Source of the DNA: Plantactinospora sp040120695
GTDB lineage: Bacteria; Actinomycetota; Actinomycetes; Mycobacteriales; Micromonosporaceae
DNA length: 64,000 bases
Direction: 5' to 3'
Assembly (NCBI RefSeq): GCF_040120695.1
Contig: NZ_JBEEAC010000005.1
Coordinates: 186,001-250,000, forward strand
Under the pieces are notes generated by a model. It saw only the letters and a list, made by a program, of their open reading frames with translations. It searched no databases and had not been told where the DNA came from. Positions 24,169 through 32,733 of the stretch are shown piece by piece. A program made the position numbers and the translations under genes. Positions within the stretch are counted from its first letter, which is position 1; each line of letters opens with the position of its first letter.

Positions 24169-25218
24169 GTGCGCACAACGGCCATCGCCCGGCTCTCCCG
24201 GCCACGCCGGTTCACGGCGCTGCTCGCCGCCGCCGCGATCCTCGCCGGAGCCCCGGCGGCCCTGGTCGGTACGGCCACCGCTCCGGCGACCGCCGCGCCC
24301 AGTTCGCCCGGCGACGAGGGCGGCACCAAGAAGCTCCGGGACGCCCTGGAGTCCGCCTCCAAGGGGCACATCGAGGCGACCGCCAAGCTCAACGCCTCCA
24401 AGAAGCGGCAGAGCCAGCTCGGCGCGCAGCTCAAGCAGGTCGAGACCCGGATCGCCACCCTCACCCAGGAGGTGGCGGTGATCGCCGCCGAGTCGTACCG
24501 CCGGGGCCGGCTCACCCCGATCTCGGCCCTGCTGAACAGCGCCTCTCCGCAGTCGTTCGTGGAGCGGGCCGCCGGGCTCGAAGTGATCGCCCAGCGCGAC
24601 GACCGGAAGCTCCGCGAACTCGCCGAGTCGCTGGACCAGGCGACCCGGGCGAAGAACGCGATCGACGCCGAGGTCCGCGAGCAGCAGCGGCAGGTCGAGG
24701 TCATCGCCCGGAAGAAGAAGGACGCCGAACGTGCCCTGGCCGCCGTCGGCGGCAACCCCACCGGAGGGCTGATCAGCGCCAACTCGCCGCTGGCCAAGCC
24801 CGCGCCGCGCAACTCCGACGGCTCCTGGCCGAAGGAGTCCTGCACCATCGACGACCCGACCACCAACGGGTGCATCACGCCGCGTACCCTGCACGCGCTC
24901 AACCAGGCCAAGGCGAACGGTTTCCGGCGACACACCTCCTGCCACCGCAGCGGCGGCGGCGGTGAGCACCCCAAGGGGCGCGCCTGCGACTTCTCGGCCG
25001 CGGCCGGCGGGTTCAAGAACGTCGACGCCAGCGGCGGTGACCGGACCTACGGCAACAACGTCGCCGCGTTCTACGTCAAGAACGCCAGCCGGCTCGGGGT
25101 GCTCTACGTCATCTGGTACCGGCAGATCTGGATGCCCGGTAACGGGTGGCGGGCGTACAACGGCAACGGCGACCCGGCTTCCGACCACACGAACCACGTT
25201 CATCTGTCGATGTTGTAG
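24169..25218 (+). CDS. Secreted coiled-coil protein with ARB_07466-type C-terminal domain
   Basis: A 349-residue exported protein. The signal peptide (~1-42) has RRFTALLAAAAILAGAPAALVG and AxA sites near ATAPATAAP. Residues ~48-195 form a long alpha-helical coiled coil (KKLRDALESASKGHIEATAKL, KRQSQLGAQLKQVETRIATL) like the N-terminal part of RipA/NlpC-P60 wall proteins. The C-terminal ~120 residues (WPKESCTIDDPTTNGCITPRTLHAL, GEHPKGRACDFS, DHTNHVHLSML) have His/Asp motifs resembling D-Ala-D-Ala peptidase M15-like folds. Two Cys pairs probably form disulfides. A cell-wall role is likely. Start GTG 24169 has GGAAGGA 9 bases upstream. Confidence 0.8.
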   Translation: MRTTAIARLSRPRRFTALLAAAAILAGAPAALVGTATAPATAAPSSPGDEGGTKKLRDALESASKGHIEATAKLNASKKRQSQLGAQLKQVETRIATLTQEVAVIAAESYRRGRLTPISALLNSASPQSFVERAAGLEVIAQRDDRKLRELAESLDQATRAKNAIDAEVREQQRQVEVIARKKKDAERALAAVGGNPTGGLISANSPLAKPAPRNSDGSWPKESCTIDDPTTNGCITPRTLHALNQAKANGFRRHTSCHRSGGGGEHPKGRACDFSAAAGGFKNVDASGGDRTYGNNVAAFYVKNASRLGVLYVIWYRQIWMPGNGWRAYNGNGDPASDHTNHVHLSML

Positions 25219-25241
25219 CCCGGAGCCGGCGGTGGAATGCG

Positions 25242-25247
25242 TACCAT
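25242..25247 (+). promoter_or_regulatory. -10 box of a leaderless promoter
   Basis: TACCAT ends 7 bases before the ATG at 25255, marking that ATG rather than the upstream one at 25237 as the start of a leaderless mRNA. Confidence 0.5.
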
Positions 25248-25254
25248 CGCTGCG

Positions 25255-26820
25255 ATGGACTCTTCACCACCTGGGGCGGCGGGCAGCGCCACCGTCGCGG
25301 ACGAGCAGCCCGGGGCACCGGCCCGGGCCCTGCCGGCCGGCCTGGCCGCCACCCTGGTCTTCGTCGCCAGCGGTGCCGTGCTCGTCCTGGAGACGGCGTC
25401 GCTGCGGCTCGTCGGCCCGTACGTCGGGGTCACCCTCCAGGTCACCAGCTCGGTGATCGGGGTGGCGCTGGCCGCGATCGCCTACGGCGCCTGGATCGGC
25501 GGGTGGCTCGCCGACCGCCGGGACCCGCGTCGGCTCCTCGCCCCGGCACTGGTGCTCGCCGGCATCTGCACCGCGCTGACCCTGCCGATCGTCCGGTACG
25601 CCGGCGAGGTGCTGCGCGGTGGTGCCGCCGTCGGCATCCTGCTGCTCACCGCACTGGCGATCTTCCTGCCGGCGGCCCTGCTCGCCGCGATCACTCCGCT
25701 GGTGGTGAAGCTGCAACTCGGTGACCTGCGGCAGACCGGGCAGGTGGTCGGGCGGCTCTCCAGCATCGGCACGCTCGGTGCGATCACCGCGACCCTCGGC
25801 ACCGGATTCGTCCTGGTCGCCGCCCTGCCGAGCACCGCCATCATTCTCGGCCTGGCGTTCCTGCTCGGGGTGACCGGCCTGGCGCTCGCCGGCTACCTGC
25901 GCCGGCAGTCCCCGGCCGGGCTGCCGAAGGCGTCCCGGGTCACCGCGGCCGCGGCCGTGCTCGGCCTGGCCGGCGCCTCGCTCTCCGCCGTCGCGCCGAA
26001 CCCGTGCGACGTGGAGACGGCATACCACTGCGCCTCCGTCGAACCGGACCCGGACAACTCCACCGGCCGGCTGCTGGTGCTCAACTCGGCCTGGCACTCC
26101 TATGTGGACCTGGCCGACCCGGGGCACCTGGAGTTCGAGTACACGAAGTGGATCGGGGCGGTCGCGGACGTGATGGCGCCGGTCGGGGCACCGCTTGCGG
26201 CCGTACACCTCGGCGGTGGCGGCTTCACCATGCCGCGCTACCTGACCGAAACCCGACCCGGGACCCACAACGAGGTCTACGAGATCGACGGTGAGCTGGT
26301 CGAGCTGGGCCGCCGCGAGCTGGACGTGCGGACCGGCCCGCAGCTGCGCGCCCGGGTCGGCGACGCCCGGATGCTGATCGGCGAACGGGCCGCGCGCAGC
26401 GCCGACCTGGTGGTCGGGGACGCGTTCGGGCACCTGGTGGTGCCCTGGCACCTGGCCACCCGGGAGATGGCCGCCGAGGTCCGCCGGGTGATCCGTCCCG
26501 GCGGCATCTACGCGCAGAACGTCATCGACCATCCGCCGCTGCGCTTCATCCGGTCCGAGGTGGCCACCGTGGCGGCCGAGTTTCCGCACATCGCCCTGGT
26601 CGCGCCGCCGGCCGCGCTGGCCGGCTCGCATGGCGCGAACTTCGTGATCCTCGCCTCGGATCGGCCGTTGCCGGTGGAGCGGGTGCGGGAACGCCTGATC
26701 ACCTCGGCGGACGAGCCGGTCACCGTGCTCTCCGGTGCCGCGCTCGACGAGTTCGTCGACGACGCGATGGTGCTGACCGACGAGTACGCCCCGGTCGACC
26801 AGCTCCTCGCCACCGCCTGA
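25255..26820 (+). CDS. Membrane-fused spermidine synthase-like protein
   Basis: A 521-residue protein of the fused MFS/spermidine synthase type. About seven transmembrane helices occupy residues ~25-235 (ATLVFVASGAVLVLETASLRLVGPYVGVTLQ opens the first). From ~245 a cytoplasmic aminopropyltransferase-like Rossmann domain follows, with LLVLNSAWHSYVDL, AAVHLGGGGFTMPRYL (motif I), EVYEIDGELVELGRREL, VGDARM and DLVVGDAFGHLVVPWHLAT. The Asp/Glu residues of the aminopropyltransferase site are partly kept, so substrate identity is uncertain. Such fused proteins are common in actinobacteria and their reaction is rarely tested. A -10 box at 25242 supports the ATG at 25255. The 3' end merges into a degenerate repeat tract. 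Confidence 0.82.
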   Translation: MDSSPPGAAGSATVADEQPGAPARALPAGLAATLVFVASGAVLVLETASLRLVGPYVGVTLQVTSSVIGVALAAIAYGAWIGGWLADRRDPRRLLAPALVLAGICTALTLPIVRYAGEVLRGGAAVGILLLTALAIFLPAALLAAITPLVVKLQLGDLRQTGQVVGRLSSIGTLGAITATLGTGFVLVAALPSTAIILGLAFLLGVTGLALAGYLRRQSPAGLPKASRVTAAAAVLGLAGASLSAVAPNPCDVETAYHCASVEPDPDNSTGRLLVLNSAWHSYVDLADPGHLEFEYTKWIGAVADVMAPVGAPLAAVHLGGGGFTMPRYLTETRPGTHNEVYEIDGELVELGRRELDVRTGPQLRARVGDARMLIGERAARSADLVVGDAFGHLVVPWHLATREMAAEVRRVIRPGGIYAQNVIDHPPLRFIRSEVATVAAEFPHIALVAPPAALAGSHGANFVILASDRPLPVERVRERLITSADEPVTVLSGAALDEFVDDAMVLTDEYAPVDQLLATA

Positions 26821-26935
26821 GTCGCGCGCCTGAGCCATTCCCGCCTGAGTCGCGCGCGCCTGAGTCATTCCGCTTGAGCCACCCCGCTTGAGCCACCCCG
26901 TCTGAGCCACCCCCGCCTTGAGCCGCCGCGCCTCA
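26814..26935. repeat. Degenerate tandem repeat starting at a stop codon
   Basis: Two units of about 29 bases (CGCCTGAGTCGCGCGCCTGAGCCATTCC and a near copy) are followed by shorter CTTGAGCCACCCCG units to about 26935. The first unit contains the TGA stop of the spermidine synthase-like gene. The tract fills most of the gap before the kinase gene. Confidence 0.75.
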
Positions 26936-27073
26936 GGCACCCGTCCGGGCCCTACCCGCCGCGCGTCCCGGAGCGTTCCCGCGGGCGGCCGGAGACCGGA
27001 CATCCGCCGGCCACCGGGCACGAATCGGCTCCGGCAGGTGTAGTCGGGTGCCGTGCGGGCAAGAGAGATCCTC

Positions 27074-28972
27074 ATGACCGGGTGGGGCAGGTGGAACGGA
27101 ACACAGCGGCACGGCACGGAGCTGATCGGCGACCGCTACCGGCTGATCGAGGAACTCGGCGAGGGCGGCATGTCGGTGGTCTGGCGTGGCCACGACGAGG
27201 TGTTGGGCCGGCCGGTGGCGGTCAAGATGCTCGCCCCGCGGCTGCGCACCGACCGGGTGTTCCGGAACCGGCTCCGGACCGAGGCCCGGGCCGCGGCCCG
27301 GCTCTGCCACCCGCACATCACCGCCGTCTACGACTACGGCGAGTCGGTCCGGTACGGCCGGACCGTGCCGTACGTGGTGATGGAGCTGGTCGACGGCGAG
27401 TCGCTGGCGGACCGGCTCGACGGCGAGGGGACGCTGCCCTGGTGGGACGGGGTGGTGCTGGGCGCCCAGGTCGCCGCCGCGCTGACCGCCGCGCACGCCC
27501 GGGGAGTGGTGCACCGGGACATCACTCCGGGCAACGTCATGCTCACCGAGATGGGTGCGAAGGTCGTCGACTTCGGGATCTCGGCGCTGGTCGGCGAGCG
27601 GGAGGGTGACGCCGACAACGGCCTCTACGGCACGCCGGCGTACGTCGCCCCGGAGCGGCTCAACCTCGGCGAGGTCTGTCCGGCCACCGACGTGTACGCC
27701 CTCGGCCTGCTGCTCTACCGGGCGTTGACCGGCCGGATGCCGTGGCGGGCGTCGACGCGTACCCAGGCGCTCCGTGCGCACCTGCACGCCGAGCCGGCGC
27801 CGATGCCACCGGTACCGGGGCTGCCGGCCGAGGTGGCCGCGGTGATCGCCCGCTGCCTGGCGAAGAAGCCGGAGGAGCGGCCGGAGAGCGCCGAGCTGGC
27901 CCGTACCCTGGCCCGGGCGGCCGGGGTGGTGCTACCGGTCGCGGCCGGCTCGGCGCCCGCCGTGCCGCTGCACCGGGCCGACCGGGCCGACCGGGCATCG
28001 GGGACGGGGTCACCGAACATCGTCCCGGCAGCCGACCGGGCCGAGCCGGCACCGGCCATACCCCGGCTGGCCGCCCGAGTGCGCTCGGAGACGGCGATGC
28101 TGCCCCGGCCGGCGACCGACCCGCTGCCCCCGCCGGCCCGCCCCCGCCGACCGTCGGTGCGGCTCGGCAACCGGGCCCGGGTCGCGGCGGTCGGGGTCGG
28201 CCTGCTCGCGCTGGGCGGCGCCGTCTGGGCGGGCAACTCCGGCGGATCGGCGCCGGACGGCGAGGCGACGAACCTGGCGATGGGCGACACCGCCCGGTGC
28301 GAGGTCGACTACGTGCTGCGCGCCGACACCGGCCGGTCGTTCGAAGCCGAGATCACGGTCACCAACCTCGGCGCCGTGGCGGTGCGGGACTGGACGCTGC
28401 ACTTCGCGTTCCCCGGCGAGCAGGTGCTGACCCGGAACCCGTCACCGGCCTCCCGCCAGCAGGGCCGGGACGTGCTGCTCCGGCCGGCCAGCGGCCCGGA
28501 GGCTATTCTGCCGGCCGGCGGGGCCGTGCGGTTCGGGCTGGCCGGCAACCATTCCGGCAGCAATCCGCTGCCGGTCGAGTTCCGGCTCGGCGAGACCACC
28601 TGTGCGGCTCGGGTCTCCGGTGTGCCGGGCGAGACCGGTGGCACCGCGGCCGGTGACGCGGTCGGGGCGGTGCCACCGGCGCCCGCGCCAGACCGGTCCG
28701 CGGGTCGGCCCGACCCCGCTGCCGGCGCGAAGGGCGGCGGCCCGAAGGGTGCGGAGCCGAAGGGCGGCGGTCCGAAGGACGCCGGTTCGAAGGGCAAGCG
28801 CCCGGGCAAGCAGTCGAAGGGCAAGGGCCCGAAGCCCGACCGCTACTCCTCCGGCGGCTCCGCCACGGGTTCCGGCGATTCTGCCCCGGGTTCCGGCGGC
28901 TCCGTCCCGGGTTCTGACGGCTCCGTCCCTGGTTCCGGCGGCGACCCGGGCGCGGGCCCCGGCGGGGCCTGA
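27074..28972 (+). CDS. Transmembrane Ser/Thr protein kinase with CBM2-like ectodomain
   Basis: A 632-residue receptor-like kinase. A PknB-type kinase domain covers ~22-285: GEGGMSVVW glycine loop, K51 in VAVKML, E70 region, HRDITPGN catalytic loop (D149, N154) and DFG-type VDFGIS (D167). T151 replaces the usual Lys of HRDxKPxN. A proline-rich juxtamembrane segment precedes a helix at ~369-387. The extracellular part (~405-515) resembles a family 2 cellulose-binding module: CEVDYVLRADTG, SFEAEITVTNLG, VRDWTLHFAFPGEQ, GGAVRFGLAG, NPLPVEFRLGETTC, with C409/C510 placed for the family disulfide. Only one of the surface Trp residues is kept (W440), so cellulose binding is uncertain. A Lys/Gly- and then Ser/Gly-rich tail ends the protein. 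ATG 27074 is used; GTG 27053 is in frame. Confidence 0.85.
   Translation: MTGWGRWNGTQRHGTELIGDRYRLIEELGEGGMSVVWRGHDEVLGRPVAVKMLAPRLRTDRVFRNRLRTEARAAARLCHPHITAVYDYGESVRYGRTVPYVVMELVDGESLADRLDGEGTLPWWDGVVLGAQVAAALTAAHARGVVHRDITPGNVMLTEMGAKVVDFGISALVGEREGDADNGLYGTPAYVAPERLNLGEVCPATDVYALGLLLYRALTGRMPWRASTRTQALRAHLHAEPAPMPPVPGLPAEVAAVIARCLAKKPEERPESAELARTLARAAGVVLPVAAGSAPAVPLHRADRADRASGTGSPNIVPAADRAEPAPAIPRLAARVRSETAMLPRPATDPLPPPARPRRPSVRLGNRARVAAVGVGLLALGGAVWAGNSGGSAPDGEATNLAMGDTARCEVDYVLRADTGRSFEAEITVTNLGAVAVRDWTLHFAFPGEQVLTRNPSPASRQQGRDVLLRPASGPEAILPAGGAVRFGLAGNHSGSNPLPVEFRLGETTCAARVSGVPGETGGTAAGDAVGAVPPAPAPDRSAGRPDPAAGAKGGGPKGAEPKGGGPKDAGSKGKRPGKQSKGKGPKPDRYSSGGSATGSGDSAPGSGGSVPGSDGSVPGSGGDPGAGPGGA
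28867..28950. repeat. Four 21-bp units encoding the GSGxSxP tail of the kinase
   Basis: Units begin at 28867, 28888, 28909 and 28930 (consensus GGGTTCCGGCGGCTCCGTCCC). They encode a seven-residue Ser/Gly/Pro repeat just before the stop. Confidence 0.7.
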
Positions 28973-29129
28973 GCCCGTCCGCACCCGGGTTCGGTTCGCC
29001 GGCTGCCTGGCTGCGCCGGCCATCCCCTGGCCGCCACTTGTGGGTTTCCGCCACATAGCACGTGCGTGACGTCACTTCTACCGTGGGCCGACAATGCTTC
29101 TCCCACCTTCACCCTCACGTGGAGCGATG

Positions 29130-30335
29130 ATGACGGTCCGGACGACGCGGCGGGTAGCGGTCACCGCCGCCACGCTGCTGGCAGGGGTGCTGGCCGCGAC
29201 TGCCTGTGGCAGCCCACAGGAGACCGCGAACGGCGGCGGCGACAGCGCCGCCCCGGTCAAGGTCGGCCTGGTCTACTCCCAGTCGGGGGCGCTGGCCAGC
29301 TACGGCAAGCAGTACATCGAGGGGTTCCGGGCCGGGCTGGCGTACGCCACGGACGGCACCAACAAGATCGGTGACCGTACGGTCGAGGTGACCGAGGTCG
29401 ACGACGCGGGTGACCCGGCGAAGGCGGTCTCGGCGGCGAAGGACCTGATCGGCAAGGGCTACAGGATCCTCGCCGGCTCGACCGCCTCCGGCGTCGCCCT
29501 CCAGGTCGCGCCGATCGCCGCGCAGAACAGGGTGCTCTTCATCTCCGGTCCGGCCGCCACCGACGGCGCCACCGGGGTCAACAAATACACCTTCCGCTCC
29601 GGGCGGCAGTCGTACCAGGACGTGCTGACCGCGAAGTCGTTCATCGGCGACGCGACCGGCAAGAAGGTGGTGGTCTTCGCCCAGGACAGCGCGTTCGGCA
29701 AGAGCAACGAGGCGGCCGTCAAGGCGGTCATCGGCGGTGCCGGCGCCACCGTGAGCAGCGTGCTCGCCCCGGCCAGCGCCACCGACTTCACCCCGTTCGC
29801 CAGCCAGTTGACGGCGGCCAAGCCGGACCTGCTCTTCGTGGCCTGGGCCGGCACCACCGCCCCGGCGATGTGGCAGACCCTGGACCAGCAGGGCGTACTC
29901 GGCTCCACCACCGTGGTGACCGGGCTCGACATCCGAGCATCCTGGCCCACCTTCGGGACGGCCGGCACCAAGATCTCCTTCCTGTCGCACTTCTTCGACG
30001 GCGCCGCCGACAACCCGGCCGCGCAGGCGGCCAAGGCCGCCGTACCCGGCGGGGTGCTGGACCTCTTCCACCCGGACGGCTTCGCCGCGGCGCAGATGAT
30101 CGTGCGGGCGGTCCAGGAGGGCGGCGACGACGTCGACAAGATGGTCACCGCGCTGGAGGGCTGGAGCTTCGACGGGGTCAAGGGCAAGATGACGGTCCGG
30201 GCCGGGGACCACGCGCTGCTCCAGCCGATGTTCCAGGCCAGGCTGAGCGGCACCGGAGACGCGATGACGGCGGAGTCGCAGAAGGTGCTCACCCCGGACG
30301 AGACGGCGCCGCCGGCCGTGACGATGAAGGGCTGA
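29130..30335 (+). CDS. Branched-chain-amino-acid-type ABC transporter, substrate-binding lipoprotein
   Basis: A 401-residue periplasmic-binding-fold type 1 (Leu/Ile/Val-binding) protein. The signal peptide (VRTTRRVAVTAATLLAGVLAATACGS) ends in a lipobox-like ATAC, so Cys ~26 is probably lipidated and the protein tethered outside the membrane. The mature part starts VKVGLVYSQSGALASYGKQYIEGFRAGL and includes VDDAGDPAKAVSAAKDLI and TDGATGVNKYTFRSGRQS, standard for LivJ-like proteins. ATG 29130 (or 29127) follows GGAG at 29121. It heads a five-gene importer operon. The ligand could be an amino acid, amide or urea; sequence does not decide. Confidence 0.9.
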   Translation: MTVRTTRRVAVTAATLLAGVLAATACGSPQETANGGGDSAAPVKVGLVYSQSGALASYGKQYIEGFRAGLAYATDGTNKIGDRTVEVTEVDDAGDPAKAVSAAKDLIGKGYRILAGSTASGVALQVAPIAAQNRVLFISGPAATDGATGVNKYTFRSGRQSYQDVLTAKSFIGDATGKKVVVFAQDSAFGKSNEAAVKAVIGGAGATVSSVLAPASATDFTPFASQLTAAKPDLLFVAWAGTTAPAMWQTLDQQGVLGSTTVVTGLDIRASWPTFGTAGTKISFLSHFFDGAADNPAAQAAKAAVPGGVLDLFHPDGFAAAQMIVRAVQEGGDDVDKMVTALEGWSFDGVKGKMTVRAGDHALLQPMFQARLSGTGDAMTAESQKVLTPDETAPPAVTMKG

Positions 30336-30338
30336 GGT

Positions 30339-31082
30339 GTGCTCGCCACCCGCGACCTGAGCTGGCGGATCGGCGAGGTCGCCATCGTGGACGGCGTCGA
30401 CCTGGAACTGGCCCCCGGGGAGTTCCTCGGGCTGATCGGCCCCAACGGCGCCGGCAAGACCTCGCTGTTCAACCTGGTCTCCGGGCTGCGCCGGCCGACC
30501 GGCGGCCAGGTGCTGCTGGACGGCACCGACGTCGGCGCACTGCCGCCGTACCGGCGGGCCCGGCTCGGGCTGGGGCGGACGTTCCAGGCGTCCTCGGTCT
30601 TCGGCTCGCTGAGCGTGCGGGAGAACGTCCGGCTGGCCGTGCAGGCGCACCGGGGCGGCTCGATGCGACTGTGGCGGCGGGCGGCGGCCGATCGGGAGGT
30701 GGTCGCCGCCGCCGACGCGGCACTGGACCGGGTCGGCCTGGCACACCGGGCCGACGCGCTGGCCGGCACGCTCGCGCACGGCGAGAAGCGGAAACTGGAG
30801 ATCGCACTGCTGCTGGCCGGCGAGCCGAGGGTGATGCTGCTCGACGAGCCGATGGCCGGGGTGAGCGCCGAGGACGTACCTGAGCTGGTCGCGGTGATCC
30901 GGTCGTTGACCGGCGACAGTGGTCGGGCCGTACTCATGGTGGAACACCACATGGACGTCATCCTCGGGCTCGCCGACCGGATCGCCGTGATGCACCACGG
31001 CGCGCTGCTCGCCTGCGACGCTCCGGCGACCGTGATGGCCAACCCGGTGGTGCAGGAGGCGTACCTGGGTGAGGCGCTGTGA
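30339..31082 (+). CDS. Branched-chain-type ABC transporter ATP-binding protein (LivG-like)
   Basis: A 247-residue ATPase. Walker A is GPNGAGKTS (~35-43), the Q-loop region is LGRTFQAS, Walker B is RVMLLDEPMAGVS and the H-loop is VEHHMD. The ABC signature reads LAHGEKRKLEIA, as in LivG proteins. The end VVQEAYLGEAL matches the LivG C-terminal tail. It powers import together with the LivF-like subunit. It starts 3 bases after the binding protein stop and overlaps the next gene by four bases. Confidence 0.92.
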   Translation: MLATRDLSWRIGEVAIVDGVDLELAPGEFLGLIGPNGAGKTSLFNLVSGLRRPTGGQVLLDGTDVGALPPYRRARLGLGRTFQASSVFGSLSVRENVRLAVQAHRGGSMRLWRRAAADREVVAAADAALDRVGLAHRADALAGTLAHGEKRKLEIALLLAGEPRVMLLDEPMAGVSAEDVPELVAVIRSLTGDSGRAVLMVEHHMDVILGLADRIAVMHHGALLACDAPATVMANPVVQEAYLGEAL

Positions 31083-31846
31083 GTGAGAATCCCGTCCTCA
31101 CCGTCGCCGACCTGTCGGTACGGATCGCCGGGCTGCACATCCTGCAGGGCGTCTCGTTCACCGTCGCCCCGCGCGGGGTGACGGTGCTGCTCGGCCGCAA
31201 CGGGGTCGGCAAGACCACCACACTGCGGGCGATCCTCGGGCTCACCCCGCGCGGCGGCGAGGTACGCGGCACCGTGCGCCTCGGTGACCGATCGCTGGCC
31301 GGCGAGCCGACCCACCGGCTGGTCCGGGACGGTCTCGGCTACGTCCCCGAGGACCGGTGCGTCTTCGCCGGCCTCACCGTCACCGAGAACCTGCGGCTCG
31401 CCGAGCGGCGCGGCGGCGGCACCCCGGCGTACGACCGGGTGTTCGCGCTCTTCCCGGAGTTGAAGCGGCGCGGCCGGCAGCGGGCCGGCTCGCTCTCCGG
31501 CGGCCAGCAGCAGATGCTGGCGATCGGCCGGGTGCTGCTGAACGACAACCGGCTGCTGCTGGTCGACGAGCCGACCAAGGGGCTGGCGCCGAAGGTGGTC
31601 ACCGAGGTGGCCGAGGTGCTGGAGCGGGTCGCGGTCGCCGTGCCGGTGCTGCTGGTCGAGCAGAACCTCGCGGTGGTACGCCGGCTGGCCAGCGATGCGG
31701 TGGTGCTCGCCGCCGGCCGGGTCGCCTGGTCCGGTGCCGCCGACGAACTACTGCGGGAGGCGGAGTTGACCAGATCCCTGCTCGGGGTCGGCGTGGCCGG
31801 CGAGCCGGCCGGGGTCGAGGTCGCCGGGGAGGTGCCGGCGGGATGA
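31079..31846 (+). CDS. Branched-chain-type ABC transporter ATP-binding protein (LivF-like)
   Basis: A 255-residue ATPase. Walker A is GRNGVGKTT, the signature LSGGQQQMLAIGR, Walker B RLLLVDEPTKGLAP, and the H-loop segment reads LLVEQNLAVVRRLA, with Gln in place of the usual His as is normal for LivF. GYVPEDRCVFAGLTVTENL is the LivF-type Q-loop region. Overlaps of four bases on both sides place it firmly within the operon. Confidence 0.92.
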   Translation: MSENPVLTVADLSVRIAGLHILQGVSFTVAPRGVTVLLGRNGVGKTTTLRAILGLTPRGGEVRGTVRLGDRSLAGEPTHRLVRDGLGYVPEDRCVFAGLTVTENLRLAERRGGGTPAYDRVFALFPELKRRGRQRAGSLSGGQQQMLAIGRVLLNDNRLLLVDEPTKGLAPKVVTEVAEVLERVAVAVPVLLVEQNLAVVRRLASDAVVLAAGRVAWSGAADELLREAELTRSLLGVGVAGEPAGVEVAGEVPAG

Positions 31847-32733
31847 GTACCATCGTGCTGCTGACGCTGACCGGGCTCGGCCTGGCCGCGCTCTACTTCC
31901 TGGTCGCCTCCGGACTCTCCCTGGTCTTCGGGCTGGCCGACGTGCTCAACTTCGCGCACGGGCTCTTCCTCTCCGTCGGGGCGTACGCCACCTGGTGGGC
32001 GGCGGGGAGCCTGCCCGGCGCCGGCCCGTCCGGGTTCGGGTTCGTCCTCGCGGTCGCGTTCGGGGTCGTCGCCGGTGCGGTGGTGGGGATCGCCGTCGAA
32101 CTGGTGATGATCCGTCCGCTCTACTCCCGCACCATCGAACAGGTGCTGGTCACCGTCGGGCTCTCGCTGGCCGGGGTGGCGCTGCTCCAGGCCACCTGGG
32201 GCGCGGACCCACGCCCGTTCCCGCGCCCGGACTGGACCCAGCGGGTCACCTCGGTCCTCGGCGCCAAGGTGCCGAACTCCGGCATCCTGCTGATCCTCGC
32301 CGCCGCGCTGGTGCTGGCCGCGCTGCTCGGATTCCTCCGCTACACCAGGTACGGGCTGGTGATCCGGGCCGGGGTGGAGAACCGGGAGATGGTCACCGCG
32401 CTCGGCATCGACGTCCGGAAGGCGTTCACCCTGGTATTCGCGATCGGTGGCGCCGCCGCCGCGCTGGCCGGGGCGCTCGGCGGTGTCTACTTCGGCTCGG
32501 TCTCGCCGAGCCAGGGCGGCGCACTGCTGATCTTCGCCTTCATCGTGGTGGTGATCGGCGGGATGGGCTCGGTCGTCGGGTCCGCGTACGCCGCCGTCGC
32601 GGTGGGCCTGCTCCAGCAGTTCGTCAACTACTACGGCACCTCCGGGGCCGGGGACATCTGCGTGGTCGCGCTGCTGGCGATCGTGCTGCTGCTCCGTCCG
32701 CAGGGCATCGCCGGAAGGGCGGCGACCACATGA
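31843..32733 (+). CDS. Branched-chain-type ABC transporter permease (LivH-like)
   Basis: A 296-residue membrane permease with about eight helices. Characteristic pieces are LYFLVASGLSLVFGLADVLNFAHG near the N-terminus, ELVMIRPLYSR, the cytoplasmic EAA-like loop RYTRYGLVIRAGVENREMVTALGIDVRKAF, and IVVVIGGMGSVVGSAYAA. ATG 31843 overlaps the LivF-like stop; the longer open frame back to 31357 is out of phase with that gene and has no support. It forms the channel with the next permease. Confidence 0.92.
   Translation: MSTIVLLTLTGLGLAALYFLVASGLSLVFGLADVLNFAHGLFLSVGAYATWWAAGSLPGAGPSGFGFVLAVAFGVVAGAVVGIAVELVMIRPLYSRTIEQVLVTVGLSLAGVALLQATWGADPRPFPRPDWTQRVTSVLGAKVPNSGILLILAAALVLAALLGFLRYTRYGLVIRAGVENREMVTALGIDVRKAFTLVFAIGGAAAALAGALGGVYFGSVSPSQGGALLIFAFIVVVIGGMGSVVGSAYAAVAVGLLQQFVNYYGTSGAGDICVVALLAIVLLLRPQGIAGRAATT

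Noticed and set aside
29066..29075. GTGACGTCAC palindrome as a Crp site
   Set aside because: The half-sites are too close (two-base spacer) for Crp; it may still be another operator but nothing supports one.
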